The notes under the pieces are model-generated. The model saw nothing but the letters and a program-made list of their open reading frames with translations. It was not told the origin of the DNA and did no database searches. From positions 1 to 64,000 of the forward strand of contig JBMHCX010000007.1 of assembly GCA_049889695.1 (NCBI GenBank): 64,000 nt of DNA. The letters are read 5' to 3'. The position numbers were made by a program, and so were the translations under genes. Source of the DNA: WTJH01 sp049889695 (GTDB lineage: Bacteria; Bacteroidota; Bacteroidia; Flavobacteriales; Flavobacteriaceae). This document shows, piece after piece, positions 41,890-50,408 of the stretch (its first letter is position 1; every line of letters begins with the position of its first letter).

Positions 41890-42318
41890 TCAGCTGCGTT
41901 TTTCAAAGGGGATAACTGTTCCTTTTTCCAGATAGTCTTTTAGTCCTTTCAGCAGAAGTGCCCAACACCAAGAGCTGAATTTAAAATGATGATTGTTTTC
42001 TTGCCAACCCTCATGATAGAAAGCAACCAAGGTAGCGTTGCCCTTAGTATGTAATCGGAAACCAAAGCGTGTTGGATCCCAGTCCTGATCCGATTGAGTC
42101 ATTTGTATTTCAAAATGCTGATCGACTTCACAAGCAGATACTTTTCCCCACCAGTCGTATTCCTCCGTAAAAAAAAGATTGTAAGGAGCCCCCATCGTAG
42201 GACGGCCACTGCATTTTTTCGTCCACCATTGGTTGAGTTCTTCCGGGGTTGTAATCGCATGAAAAACCTTGGCAGGGCTCGCTTGGATAATCAGATCGTG
42301 TTCTATGGAATGCGTCAT
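41890..42318 (-). CDS. SRPBCC (AHSA1-like) domain protein
   Basis: 142 residues. The START/Bet v1-like pattern is visible: IIQASPAKVFHAITTPEELN at the start, a WW-containing strand, and FKFSSWCWALLLKGLKDYLE as the C-terminal helix. These proteins bind hydrophobic ligands or act as Hsp90 co-chaperone-like AHSA1 folds. The specific role is unknown. It forms a pair with alkB. Confidence 0.85.
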   Translation of the reverse strand: MTHSIEHDLIIQASPAKVFHAITTPEELNQWWTKKCSGRPTMGAPYNLFFTEEYDWWGKVSACEVDQHFEIQMTQSDQDWDPTRFGFRLHTKGNATLVAFYHEGWQENNHHFKFSSWCWALLLKGLKDYLEKGTVIPFEKRS

Positions 42319-42356
42319 AACTATTGCTTTAAACCAAGGTATTTGCCGCTAGTTGT

Positions 42357-42719
42357 TTACGCTCGTAGAATTTTTTCCATCGCCCGACCTCGCGCCAGTT
42401 CATCGACTAATTTGTCTAGATAACGGGTTTGTTTGGTGAGTTCCACATCGATTTCCTCGATTCGATATCCACAGATAACCCCCTTGATTTGTGCTGCATT
42501 GGGGTGTAGCTGGGCGTGTTCGAAAAAGGTTTTAAACGTCGCTTTCTGTGCGATGAGTTCCGAAAGTCTGGCCTTGTCAAAACCCGTAAGCCATTCAATG
42601 ACCGTTTGTAGCTCTTCTTCCGTACGTCCCTTTTTCTCTACTTTAGTCACATAGTGGGGATAAACGGAAGAAAAAGTCATTTCAGCAATGCGTTTATGGT
42701 GTTCGGGAGTAGCTTTCAT
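42357..42719 (-). CDS. DUF2200 family protein
   Basis: From ATG 42719 the product is 120 residues (MKATPEHHKRIAEMTFSSVY); an in-frame start at 42752 is less likely. The DUF2200 signature VYPHYVTKVEKKGRTEEELQ then VIEWLTGF is plain. Small cytoplasmic family with unknown function. It lies 38 bases upstream of the SRPBCC gene in the same direction. Confidence 0.88.
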   Translation of the reverse strand: MKATPEHHKRIAEMTFSSVYPHYVTKVEKKGRTEEELQTVIEWLTGFDKARLSELIAQKATFKTFFEHAQLHPNAAQIKGVICGYRIEEIDVELTKQTRYLDKLVDELARGRAMEKILRA

Positions 42720-42770
42720 CGGAGTTGGTTTAAGAATTTCTGAGCAGTTCATCCGCTGCTCTCCACTAAA

Positions 42771-42806
42771 ATAAAAAATCCCTACTCGTTGGAATAGGGA
42801 TTTTAA
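42771..42806 (-). terminator. Rho-independent terminator of htpG
   Basis: On the minus strand AAAATCCCTATTCC-AACG-AGTAGGGATTTT forms a stem of about 10 bp and is followed by TTATTTTAG, beginning about 20 bases after the htpG stop. Confidence 0.8.
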
Positions 42807-42827
42807 AAATAATATGGGGGAGGAGTG

Positions 42828-44705
42828 TTATTTGATCAGCTCAAAAGATCGCTGCACGAAAGCGGTTAGCGCCTCTCCTTTGAGGAGATTTTGCGATAGG
42901 CGTGCCAGATCGATCCCTTGCTGAATCAGTCGACTGCGCTTTTTGGCAGTCTTCGTCTCCAAGATGGTACGAATTAAATCATGATTGCTATTGACCAAAA
43001 GGGTATACATCTCAGGCATATTCCCCATAAAGCCACCACCGCCGGTCGCTTGCATCTCTTTCATTCGACGCATAAACTCCGGTTGTGTAATCACAAAGGG
43101 GCTACTGGAACTATCCATGGCCTCTACTTGCACGGTATATTGGCTGTCTTGTATCACCTCTTCGATTAGTGGCTTCAGTTGTTCCTTTTCTTCCTCTGAA
43201 AGTTTAGAAACGGTAGATTCCTCTTTTTTGATCAAGTTTTCAATAGCATCGCCATCGACTCGGGCAAAGCTGATGTTTTCCTTGCTGGTTTCGAGTTTTT
43301 GCAATAAGTGAGCGATAATAGGAGAATCTAGGTGCAACACCTTGTAACCTTTGTCTTTCGCTTGTTGAATATAACTGTGCTGCGCTTCTAGGTCTGCAGC
43401 ATAGAGCAAGACGAATTTTCCGTCCTTGTCGGTCTGGTTTTCTTTGAGTTCTTTTTCAAGCTCTTCAAAAGTGAAAAACTCTCCATCTGTCGTAGGATAG
43501 AGGGCAAATTTTTCGGCTTTTTCAAAAAACTTATCCTCGCTCAGCATCCCGTATTCAATGACAACTTTAATGTCGTTCCATTTTTCCTCCAAGCCCTTGC
43601 GGTCTTCTTTAAACAGGCTGTTGAGCTTGTCGGCCACTTTTCGAGTGATGTAATTGCTGATCTTTTTCACCGCACCATCGGCCTGTAGGTAGCTACGAGA
43701 AACGTTGAGGGGAATATCAGGAGAATCGATTACTCCACGGAGTAAAGTCAAAAATTCAGGAACGATGCCTTCTACATTATCCGTAACAAACACTTGGTTT
43801 TGGTAGAGCTGAATACGGTCTTTTTGCATGTTCAACTCGTTGTTCAACTTTGGAAAGTATAGAATCCCAGTCAAGTTAAATGGATAATCTACATTTAAGT
43901 GAATGTGGAAAAGGGGTTCCTCGAACTGCATGGGATAGAGCTCCCGATAAAAAGCACTGTAATCTTCTTTTTCAAGTGAAGCAGGCGTTTTGGTCCACGC
44001 CGGTTCCGGATTGTTAACAATATAATCGACTTCTTGAGTTTCAGGTTTTGCGTCTTCTGGAGCATCCTCCGCTAATGGAAGGGTTTCCGTTTTTGTCCCA
44101 CACTTGATGGGGATAGGCATAAACTTGTTGTATTTGTTCAGAAGCTCACGAATGCGGCTTTCCTCTAGGAACTCTTCTGAATCTTCTGCGATATGTAAAA
44201 CGATTTCTGTTCCTCTTTCTGTTTTGTCCGCTGTCTCTAAACTAAACTCAGGGGAACCATCGCAAATCCAATGGGCAGCAGCCTCGTCTTTATGCGATTT
44301 GGTGATGATTTCTACTTTATGGGCCACCATAAAGGCAGAGTAGAATCCAAGTCCGAAATGACCAATAATGCCACTGTCAGCAGAGTCTTTATACTTCTCT
44401 AAAAACTCTTCCGCTCCTGAAAAGGCAACATCATTAATGTATTTCTGAACTTCTTCTGCTGTCATCCCAATCCCTCGATCCATAATGTGGAGGGTCTTGT
44501 CTTCCTTGTTGGACCAAACATCGATACGAAGTTCTCCAAGGTCTCCTTGCACTTCTCCTATACTGCTTAGATGTTTCAGTTTTGTGGTGGCATCCGTGGC
44601 GTTGGAAATCAACTCCCGTAAGAATATCTCTTGATCGCTATAAAGGAATTTTTTAATTAAAGGGAAAATGTTTTCTACCGATACATTAATCTTTCCTGTT
44701 GTCAT
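42828..44705 (-). CDS. htpG: Molecular chaperone HtpG (Hsp90)
   Basis: 625 residues from ATG 44705 (MTTGKINVSVENIFPLIKKF), the family length. The longer frame to 44771 adds a non-homologous stretch. N-terminal GHKL ATPase motifs are clear: ELISNATDATTKL, MDRGIGMT and GHFGLGFYSAFMVA. An acidic insert around residues 220-245 (LAEDAPEDAKPETQEVDYIV) is typical of Bacteroidota. The C-terminal dimerisation domain is complete. It is a stand-alone gene with its own terminator; an inverted repeat lies 53 bases upstream. Confidence 0.96.
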   Translation of the reverse strand: MTTGKINVSVENIFPLIKKFLYSDQEIFLRELISNATDATTKLKHLSSIGEVQGDLGELRIDVWSNKEDKTLHIMDRGIGMTAEEVQKYINDVAFSGAEEFLEKYKDSADSGIIGHFGLGFYSAFMVAHKVEIITKSHKDEAAAHWICDGSPEFSLETADKTERGTEIVLHIAEDSEEFLEESRIRELLNKYNKFMPIPIKCGTKTETLPLAEDAPEDAKPETQEVDYIVNNPEPAWTKTPASLEKEDYSAFYRELYPMQFEEPLFHIHLNVDYPFNLTGILYFPKLNNELNMQKDRIQLYQNQVFVTDNVEGIVPEFLTLLRGVIDSPDIPLNVSRSYLQADGAVKKISNYITRKVADKLNSLFKEDRKGLEEKWNDIKVVIEYGMLSEDKFFEKAEKFALYPTTDGEFFTFEELEKELKENQTDKDGKFVLLYAADLEAQHSYIQQAKDKGYKVLHLDSPIIAHLLQKLETSKENISFARVDGDAIENLIKKEESTVSKLSEEEKEQLKPLIEEVIQDSQYTVQVEAMDSSSSPFVITQPEFMRRMKEMQATGGGGFMGNMPEMYTLLVNSNHDLIRTILETKTAKKRSRLIQQGIDLARLSQNLLKGEALTAFVQRSFELIK

Positions 44706-44838
44706 AATTTTTAAAATTTGAAAAGCTAAATACCAAAAACATACCAAACTGAAATACTGCCAAGTTGACACTATTTTGTTTAAGTTAATTCAGAATACTT
44801 TAAACGATAATTTGTAAGTTTGTCGTATAATTTGAATT

Positions 44839-45498
44839 ATGGCAAAAGAAAAGAAAACCAACAAGCAGCAATTATTCGAAGCCTATACCCATTTTGTTCT
44901 GGAAAAGGAACATTTCCCAAAATCGGTCTATGCTTTTTGCAAGGAATGTGGAGTAGAGGAGGCGGACTTTTATGCCCATTTTGGCTCTTTGAACAACCTT
45001 AGAGATGCCATCTGGACGGCCTTTTACGACAACACTCATCAATTACTCGATAAAAATAAAGACTATCCGTCGCTGACACGGAAAGACAAACTCCTTTCTT
45101 TCTACTACACTTTTTTTGAGGTACTTCTCCTCAACCGTAGCTATGTGCTTTTTACCCTAGATAAAGAGGCAAAGCCGCTGGAAAAGTTAGAACAGTTGAG
45201 TGGTCTCCGTAAAAATTTCAAGGCCTTTGCCACGGAACTGATCGAAGACGGTAATGCAGAAAAAAACAGCCGATTAACCCAACACCCGCCACAGCTATTT
45301 TCAGAGGCGGCTTGGGTTCAACTCCTATTCTTGTTGAATTTTTGGATCAAGGACGGTTCTGCAGGTTTTGAAAAAACCGATATGGCCATAGAGAAATCTG
45401 TTCAAACAGCTTTCGATGTGTTCGATAATACTCCTTTGAATGCCATTATTGACTTTGGTAAGTTTCTTTGGAAAGAGAAATTCCAGCCCTCTGTATGA
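44839..45498 (+). CDS. TetR/AcrR-like transcriptional regulator
   Basis: 219 residues. The N-terminal ~55 residues form a helix-turn-helix (VYAFCKECGVEEADFYAHFG), where the TetR-type YxHF is preserved as FYAHFG. The C-terminal region is helical and divergent. Flavobacterial TetR proteins of this type are found fused or adjacent to AarF/ABC1 kinases, as here, where the stop overlaps the next start (ATGA). It may regulate that gene. Confidence 0.8.
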   Translation: MAKEKKTNKQQLFEAYTHFVLEKEHFPKSVYAFCKECGVEEADFYAHFGSLNNLRDAIWTAFYDNTHQLLDKNKDYPSLTRKDKLLSFYYTFFEVLLLNRSYVLFTLDKEAKPLEKLEQLSGLRKNFKAFATELIEDGNAEKNSRLTQHPPQLFSEAAWVQLLFLLNFWIKDGSAGFEKTDMAIEKSVQTAFDVFDNTPLNAIIDFGKFLWKEKFQPSV

Positions 45499-46805
45499 AG
45501 TCTTTAGATCATATCCCTACCCATAAATTAGAACGTGCGGGCAAGCTCGTCAGTACGGGGTTTAAGATTGGCGGAAACTACATCAAGTATTACGGCAAAA
45601 AAGTCGTCGACCCATCGACCGACAGATCTTCGCTCGACGAAGACAATGCGAAAGACATCTACAACGGCCTTAAAGAGCTGAAGGGGAGTGCCCTGAAAAT
45701 GGCACAAATGCTCAGCATGGAAAAAAACCTAATGCCACAGGCCTATGTGGAGCAGTTTAGTTTGGCGCAATTTTCTGTGCCCCCGCTTTCCGGTCCATTG
45801 GTGCGCAAGACCATCCAAAAATATTTAGGGGCTTCCCCAGAAGTCGTCTTCGACCGTTTCGCGATCGACTCGGTCAATGCAGCCAGTATCGGGCAGGTGC
45901 ACCGAGCAGAAAAAAATGGGAAATCACTCGCGGTAAAAATTCAATACCCCGGGGTTGCCGATAGCATACAGTCCGATCTAAGTATCGTTAAGCCCATAGC
46001 GATCCGTATGTTCAACTTGCAGGGAAACGATACCGACAAATATTTTCGAGAAATTGAAGATAAATTGATGGAAGAGACAGACTATACCTTAGAGCTTCAA
46101 CGAAGTGAAGCCATTTCGGAAGCCTGTTCTGCTCTACCCGGACTCAGATTTCCGAAATACTATCCCGAATGGTCGACGCAAAAAATCCTGACCATGGATT
46201 GGATGGAAGGCTTGCACATCGGCGAGTACGTAAAGTCCGATCAGCAAAGTGTCGTTAAAAACAATCAGATAGGACAGGCCCTTTGGGATTTTTATATGTT
46301 CCAAATGCACCACCTACGACAGGTACATGCCGACCCACATCCCGGTAATTTTTTGGTGGATAAAGAGGGGAACTTAGTCGTGATTGACTTTGGCTGTATC
46401 AAAGACGTCCCAGACGATTTCTACGAGCCCTATTTTGCCCTTTCCAAACGTGAGAATTTAGAGGATATGAACGCTTTTGAGCGTTTGTTGCGTGAGCTCG
46501 AAATCCTATTGCCCCAAGATGGACCTAAGGAGCAGAGGTATTTCAAGACGATTTTTCATCATATGATGGAGCTATTTACGCGTCCTTTTCATCACGAACG
46601 TTTCAACTTTGGGGATTCCGATTTTTGGCAAGGAATTGCACGCCTATCAGAAGAGTTGTCTGAAGACAGTCAGCTGAGACAGATGAATGGCAGTCGAGGT
46701 TCCAAACATTTTTTATATATCAACCGAACTTTTTTTGGTCTCTATAACCTACTTCACGACCTAAAAGCTGAGGTAGACGTCTACAATTACATGCGTTTTG
46801 TTTAA
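45495..46805 (+). CDS. AarF/ABC1/UbiB kinase-family protein
   Basis: 436 residues from ATG 45495, overlapping the TetR stop by four bases. Atypical kinase-like (ADCK/UbiB) protein: the KxGQ-like segment LKGSALKMAQMLSM (Gly-Gln replaced by Lys-Met-Ala-Gln), AVKIQYPGV with the nucleotide-anchoring Lys, EEDYTLELQ-type element (here EETDYTLELQ), and catalytic HADPHPGNFLV with the metal DFG as VIDFGCIK. UbiB members support quinone or isoprenoid lipid synthesis; the flavobacterial role is not established. Confidence 0.87.
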   Translation: MKSLDHIPTHKLERAGKLVSTGFKIGGNYIKYYGKKVVDPSTDRSSLDEDNAKDIYNGLKELKGSALKMAQMLSMEKNLMPQAYVEQFSLAQFSVPPLSGPLVRKTIQKYLGASPEVVFDRFAIDSVNAASIGQVHRAEKNGKSLAVKIQYPGVADSIQSDLSIVKPIAIRMFNLQGNDTDKYFREIEDKLMEETDYTLELQRSEAISEACSALPGLRFPKYYPEWSTQKILTMDWMEGLHIGEYVKSDQQSVVKNNQIGQALWDFYMFQMHHLRQVHADPHPGNFLVDKEGNLVVIDFGCIKDVPDDFYEPYFALSKRENLEDMNAFERLLRELEILLPQDGPKEQRYFKTIFHHMMELFTRPFHHERFNFGDSDFWQGIARLSEELSEDSQLRQMNGSRGSKHFLYINRTFFGLYNLLHDLKAEVDVYNYMRFV

Positions 46806-46828
46806 TTGGTTTTCTTGTATGTAGTTGC

Positions 46829-46853
46829 AAAAGCGCCTTCGGGCGCTTTTTTT
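46829..46853 (+). terminator. Rho-independent terminator after the ABC1 kinase gene
   Basis: AAAAGCGCC-TTCG-GGCGC followed by a run of Ts, a compact stem with a UUCG tetraloop. It lies between the kinase gene and fabH. Confidence 0.9.
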
Positions 46854-46893
46854 GAAACTTGAATTTATTACTTTTGAACCTAAAATAAAGTTT

Positions 46894-47901
46894 ATGTATC
46901 GATCGAGAATAACAGGTCTAGGAAAGTATGTTCCTGAAAACGTGGTGACCAATGACGATTTAAGTAAAGTTATGGACACCAACCACGAGTGGATAGTGGA
47001 GCGTACGGGGATCGAAACTCGCCGTCACATCGCTAAGGGAGACGGAAACACCACTGCTGTCATGGGAGTGAAAGCCGCTGAAATTGCCCTCGAGCGTGCT
47101 GGATTAGACGCAAAAGAGGTCGATTTAATCCTTTTTGCTACCCTTAGTCCTGACTATTATTTTCCAGGTTCGGGAGTGATCGTTCAAGAGCTGATGGATA
47201 TTCGCACATGTCCAGCCATGGACATTCGCAACCAGTGTTCTGGCTTTATTTACGCCCTTTCTACTGCCGATCAGTTTATTAAAACCGGGATGTATAAAAA
47301 CGTCTTGGTGATTGGGAGTGAAAATCATTCAGGCGGTTTAGATTTTTCCACCCGTGGACGAGGTGTCTCCGTGATCTTTGGAGATGGAGCGGCGGCAGCT
47401 GTCGTAAGTCGATCGGAAGAAGACAGTGGAGGAATCATCACCACGCACTTGCATTCGCAAGGGAAGTTTGCAGAGGAGTTATCGCTCATCGGGCCGAGCA
47501 CCAACCGCTGGGTACCCGAAATAATTGAAGCCAACGATCCTGAGGATACTTCTTACTATCCCTATATGAACGGTCAGTTGGTGTTTAAAAATGCAGTTGT
47601 GCGTTTTTCGGAAGTGATCATAGAAGGCTTAACCGCTGCAGGTTGGCAAGCCTCTGACATTGATTTACTCGTACCGCATCAGGCCAATCTTAGAATCTCT
47701 CAATTCGTGCAGAAGAAATTCGGCTTAAGTGAAGACCAAGTCTACAACAATATTCAACGCTATGGTAATACCACGGCAGCTTCCATTCCCTTGGCACTTA
47801 CAGAAGCTTGGGAAGAAGGAAAAGTGAAGGCAGGCGATAAGGTTGTATTGGCAGCTTTCGGAAGTGGATTCACTTGGGGAAGTGCACTAATTGAATGGTA
47901 A
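46894..47901 (+). CDS. fabH: 3-oxoacyl-ACP synthase III family (FabH-like)
   Basis: Condenses acyl-CoA with malonyl-ACP to initiate fatty acid synthesis. From ATG 46894 the product is 335 residues (MYRSRITGLGKYVPENVVTN); a start at 46825 runs through the terminator and is rejected. The catalytic Cys is in RNQCSGFIYAL (residue 115), the His in VPHQANLRI and the Asn in RYGNTTAASIP. Its acyl specificity is unknown, and members with roles in other condensations exist, so FabH itself is probable, not proven. Confidence 0.87.
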   Translation: MYRSRITGLGKYVPENVVTNDDLSKVMDTNHEWIVERTGIETRRHIAKGDGNTTAVMGVKAAEIALERAGLDAKEVDLILFATLSPDYYFPGSGVIVQELMDIRTCPAMDIRNQCSGFIYALSTADQFIKTGMYKNVLVIGSENHSGGLDFSTRGRGVSVIFGDGAAAAVVSRSEEDSGGIITTHLHSQGKFAEELSLIGPSTNRWVPEIIEANDPEDTSYYPYMNGQLVFKNAVVRFSEVIIEGLTAAGWQASDIDLLVPHQANLRISQFVQKKFGLSEDQVYNNIQRYGNTTAASIPLALTEAWEEGKVKAGDKVVLAAFGSGFTWGSALIEW

Positions 47902-48257
47902 GTCTTGTTTTAGGGGCCTCCGAAAATACGGAGCGATATAGCTATAAAGCCGTTGAGCGATTGCAGTCCAATGGTTATGAAGTAGTGGCCGTTGGCAGAA
48001 AAGAAGGGGAGGTCCTCGGAGTTCCTATTCAAACCCAATTCCCAAAAAACACCGATATACATACCCTGACCCTCTATCTGAGTCCTAAAAATCAGCAAGT
48101 TTGGGAAGATGCTATACTGGCACTACAACCCAAGCGCGTTATTTTTAACCCCGGTACTGAAAATCCACCCTTTTCACAACGATTAGCAGCCAAAGGAATA
48201 GCTGTACAACAGGCCTGCACCTTAGTGCTACTTGCGACGAATCAATACGAGTCCTAA
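47895..48257 (+). CDS. CoA-binding domain protein
   Basis: 120 residues with a Rossmann-type CoA_binding_2 fold: MVSLVLGASENTERYSYKAV, GYEVVAVGRK and RVIFNPGTENPPFSQ. The start overlaps the fabH end by seven bases. Its 3' end overlaps the convergent symporter gene by 30 bases. Family function unknown. Confidence 0.88.
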   Translation: MVSLVLGASENTERYSYKAVERLQSNGYEVVAVGRKEGEVLGVPIQTQFPKNTDIHTLTLYLSPKNQQVWEDAILALQPKRVIFNPGTENPPFSQRLAAKGIAVQQACTLVLLATNQYES

Positions 48258-49679
48258 AAAAGTTGCTAGACCGTTCAAAGGGAGCAGTTCGTACCCAAAC
48301 TGATAGCCTCCCAAATATTCAGCTGGCAGATGAGCCACAAGGATCACCAGCGCTAGAACAGTAATACACACATAGATGACACCACGGTCATGGATCTGGT
48401 AATTGGTGAACATCCCAAATGCAAACAAACCGAGTAGAGGGCCGTAGGTGTAGGAGGCCACTGTCAGTAAACTATCGATCACGTTACTGCTTAACAAATA
48501 GTAAAAAAGAATGACTACGCCTACTAAGAGAAAGCTCATTCCCAAGTGAATCTTTTTTCTTTGTTTGGCGCTAATTTTTTCGATGGGAAGTTTTAAAAAG
48601 TCGATACAGTAGGAAGTGGTTAATGCAGCAAGTGCACTATCGGCGCTGCTGTAAGCAGCAGCTATGAGTCCCAAAATAAAAGTGGCTCCAACGACAGCGC
48701 CAAGATTTGAGTTTAAAGCAATTTCGGGAAATAACAAATCTGTTCGCGGGCTCCCGTTCAGGACAGGAAGGTTAATGTCGTAGGCAGCGGCATAGGTGTA
48801 GTTGAGCGCTCCCAACAACAAAAACAAAGCGGTTACCCCAACTAAAACCACACTAAAACTGAGCATGTTTTTTTGGGCGTCTTGCAAGTTGCGACAACTG
48901 AGATTTTTTTGCATCATATCTTGGTCGAGACCCGTCATGCAAAGCGTAATAAAAGTCCCCCCGATAAAAGCTTTCCAAAAATATTGCCGATGGGAAGGGT
49001 CGTCGAATATCCAAATACGATTGTAATCGGGATAATTCTCCAGATTAAAAATTTCAAGAGCATTCAGGTCTAAAGCACTTCCCATATAGACGATCGATAG
49101 TAGCACGGCAATAATCATCAAGAGGGTTTGTAGGCTGTCGGTCCAAACAATGGTCTTTATTCCGCCTCTGTGGGTGTACAGCCAAATCAGAGCGACCGAT
49201 AATACGACGGTGATTTCAAACGGAATTCCCAATTGTTCAAACACGTATTGTTGTAAGACGATGGCCACCAAGAACAAGCGAAAAGCAGCTCCCAAAATCC
49301 GAGAGATAAAAAAGGAAACCGCCCCTACCAAATGACTGTTCGGACCAAAGCGATCGGCCAAATATTCATAGATAGAGATCACTCCCTGGCGATAATAAAG
49401 CGGAAGAAGAATAAAGCTCACCAGAACATAGCCAAAACCATAGCCCAAGACCACTTGGAAGTAAGTGAACTGCGCGCTCTCTACCCATCCCGGAACGGAA
49501 ATAAAGGTCACCCCCGAAAGGGAGGTACCGACCATCCCAAACGCTACAACATACCATTTAGCATTTCTATTGGCAGAAAAAAAAGTGTGATTATCGTCTG
49601 TTTTTCCGGTCCATAAAGCAATCAATAGGAGCATTAAAAAATAGAGACCGATAATACCGAGTATCAAACTGGGTTGCAT
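48228..49679 (-). CDS. Sodium:solute symporter (SSS family)
   Basis: A 483-residue inner-membrane transporter with about 13 predicted membrane segments. SSS features are FGMVGTSLSGVTFISVPGWV (first discontinuous helix region), a later AAYSSADSALAALTTSY (Na+-site helix) and GPLLGLFAFGMF. The substrate cannot be told from sequence. Its 3' end overlaps the CoA-binding gene on the other strand. Confidence 0.88.
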   Translation of the reverse strand: MQPSLILGIIGLYFLMLLLIALWTGKTDDNHTFFSANRNAKWYVVAFGMVGTSLSGVTFISVPGWVESAQFTYFQVVLGYGFGYVLVSFILLPLYYRQGVISIYEYLADRFGPNSHLVGAVSFFISRILGAAFRLFLVAIVLQQYVFEQLGIPFEITVVLSVALIWLYTHRGGIKTIVWTDSLQTLLMIIAVLLSIVYMGSALDLNALEIFNLENYPDYNRIWIFDDPSHRQYFWKAFIGGTFITLCMTGLDQDMMQKNLSCRNLQDAQKNMLSFSVVLVGVTALFLLLGALNYTYAAAYDINLPVLNGSPRTDLLFPEIALNSNLGAVVGATFILGLIAAAYSSADSALAALTTSYCIDFLKLPIEKISAKQRKKIHLGMSFLLVGVVILFYYLLSSNVIDSLLTVASYTYGPLLGLFAFGMFTNYQIHDRGVIYVCITVLALVILVAHLPAEYLGGYQFGYELLPLNGLATFLGLVLIRRK

Positions 49680-49741
49680 ACGTACTTTTTTGACAAAGGT
49701 ATGGAAGTCTTTTCAAGACTAATTTTTGTAATTTTCCGCCC

Positions 49742-50362
49742 ATGGAATTTTCATCCAAAAAATTAGACGATGCTGTTCGGGAAATCAGCCAATTGCCCGG
49801 GATAGGTAAACGCTCTGCCCTTCGTTTGGCCCTTCATTTATTAAAGCAGCCCGAGGAACAGGTCGACCAACTTGCCACCGCATTAGTGACCCTTAGAAAC
49901 GAAGTCGTTTTTTGTGAAAAATGCCACAACCTTTCCGATGTTCCCTTGTGTGAAATTTGCGCTAATCCGAAACGCGATCAGGCACAACTGTGCGTCGTTG
50001 AAGATATTCGAGATGTAATGGCTATCGAAAATACGGCACAATACAAAGGACTCTATCATGTCTTGGGAGGAGTTATTTCTCCTATCGATGGCATTGGGCC
50101 ACAAGACTTAAACATACATGACCTAGCCAACCGCATTGTTAAAGACGAGGTGAAGGAGGTAATTTTTGCCTTAAGTGCCACCCTTGAAGCAGATACCACA
50201 ACGTTCTATTTGTCTAAAATATTAGCAGATAAAGGGGTGAAAATTTCCACTCTAGCTAGGGGAATTCCGGTGGGAGATCAGTTGGAATACACCGATGAAG
50301 TTACCTTGGGAAGAAGTATTCAGGCGAGGGTGCCCTACCATCCATCTTCTTCTGCAGATTAG
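49742..50362 (+). CDS. recR: Recombination mediator RecR
   Basis: 206 residues. RecR loads RecA with RecO at gaps. The N-terminal helix-hairpin-helix (QLPGIGKRSALRLALHLL), a four-Cys zinc finger (CEKCHNLSDVPLCEIC) and the TOPRIM domain (LCVVEDIRDVMAIE; GGVISPIDGIGP) are in order. Single gene, upstream of the E2 gene by 46 bases. Confidence 0.96.
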   Translation: MEFSSKKLDDAVREISQLPGIGKRSALRLALHLLKQPEEQVDQLATALVTLRNEVVFCEKCHNLSDVPLCEICANPKRDQAQLCVVEDIRDVMAIENTAQYKGLYHVLGGVISPIDGIGPQDLNIHDLANRIVKDEVKEVIFALSATLEADTTTFYLSKILADKGVKISTLARGIPVGDQLEYTDEVTLGRSIQARVPYHPSSSAD

Positions 50363-50408
50363 CATCCCTCCCTTCCAATAATTTGATATTTTTGTAAAAA
50401 ATTTGTGT

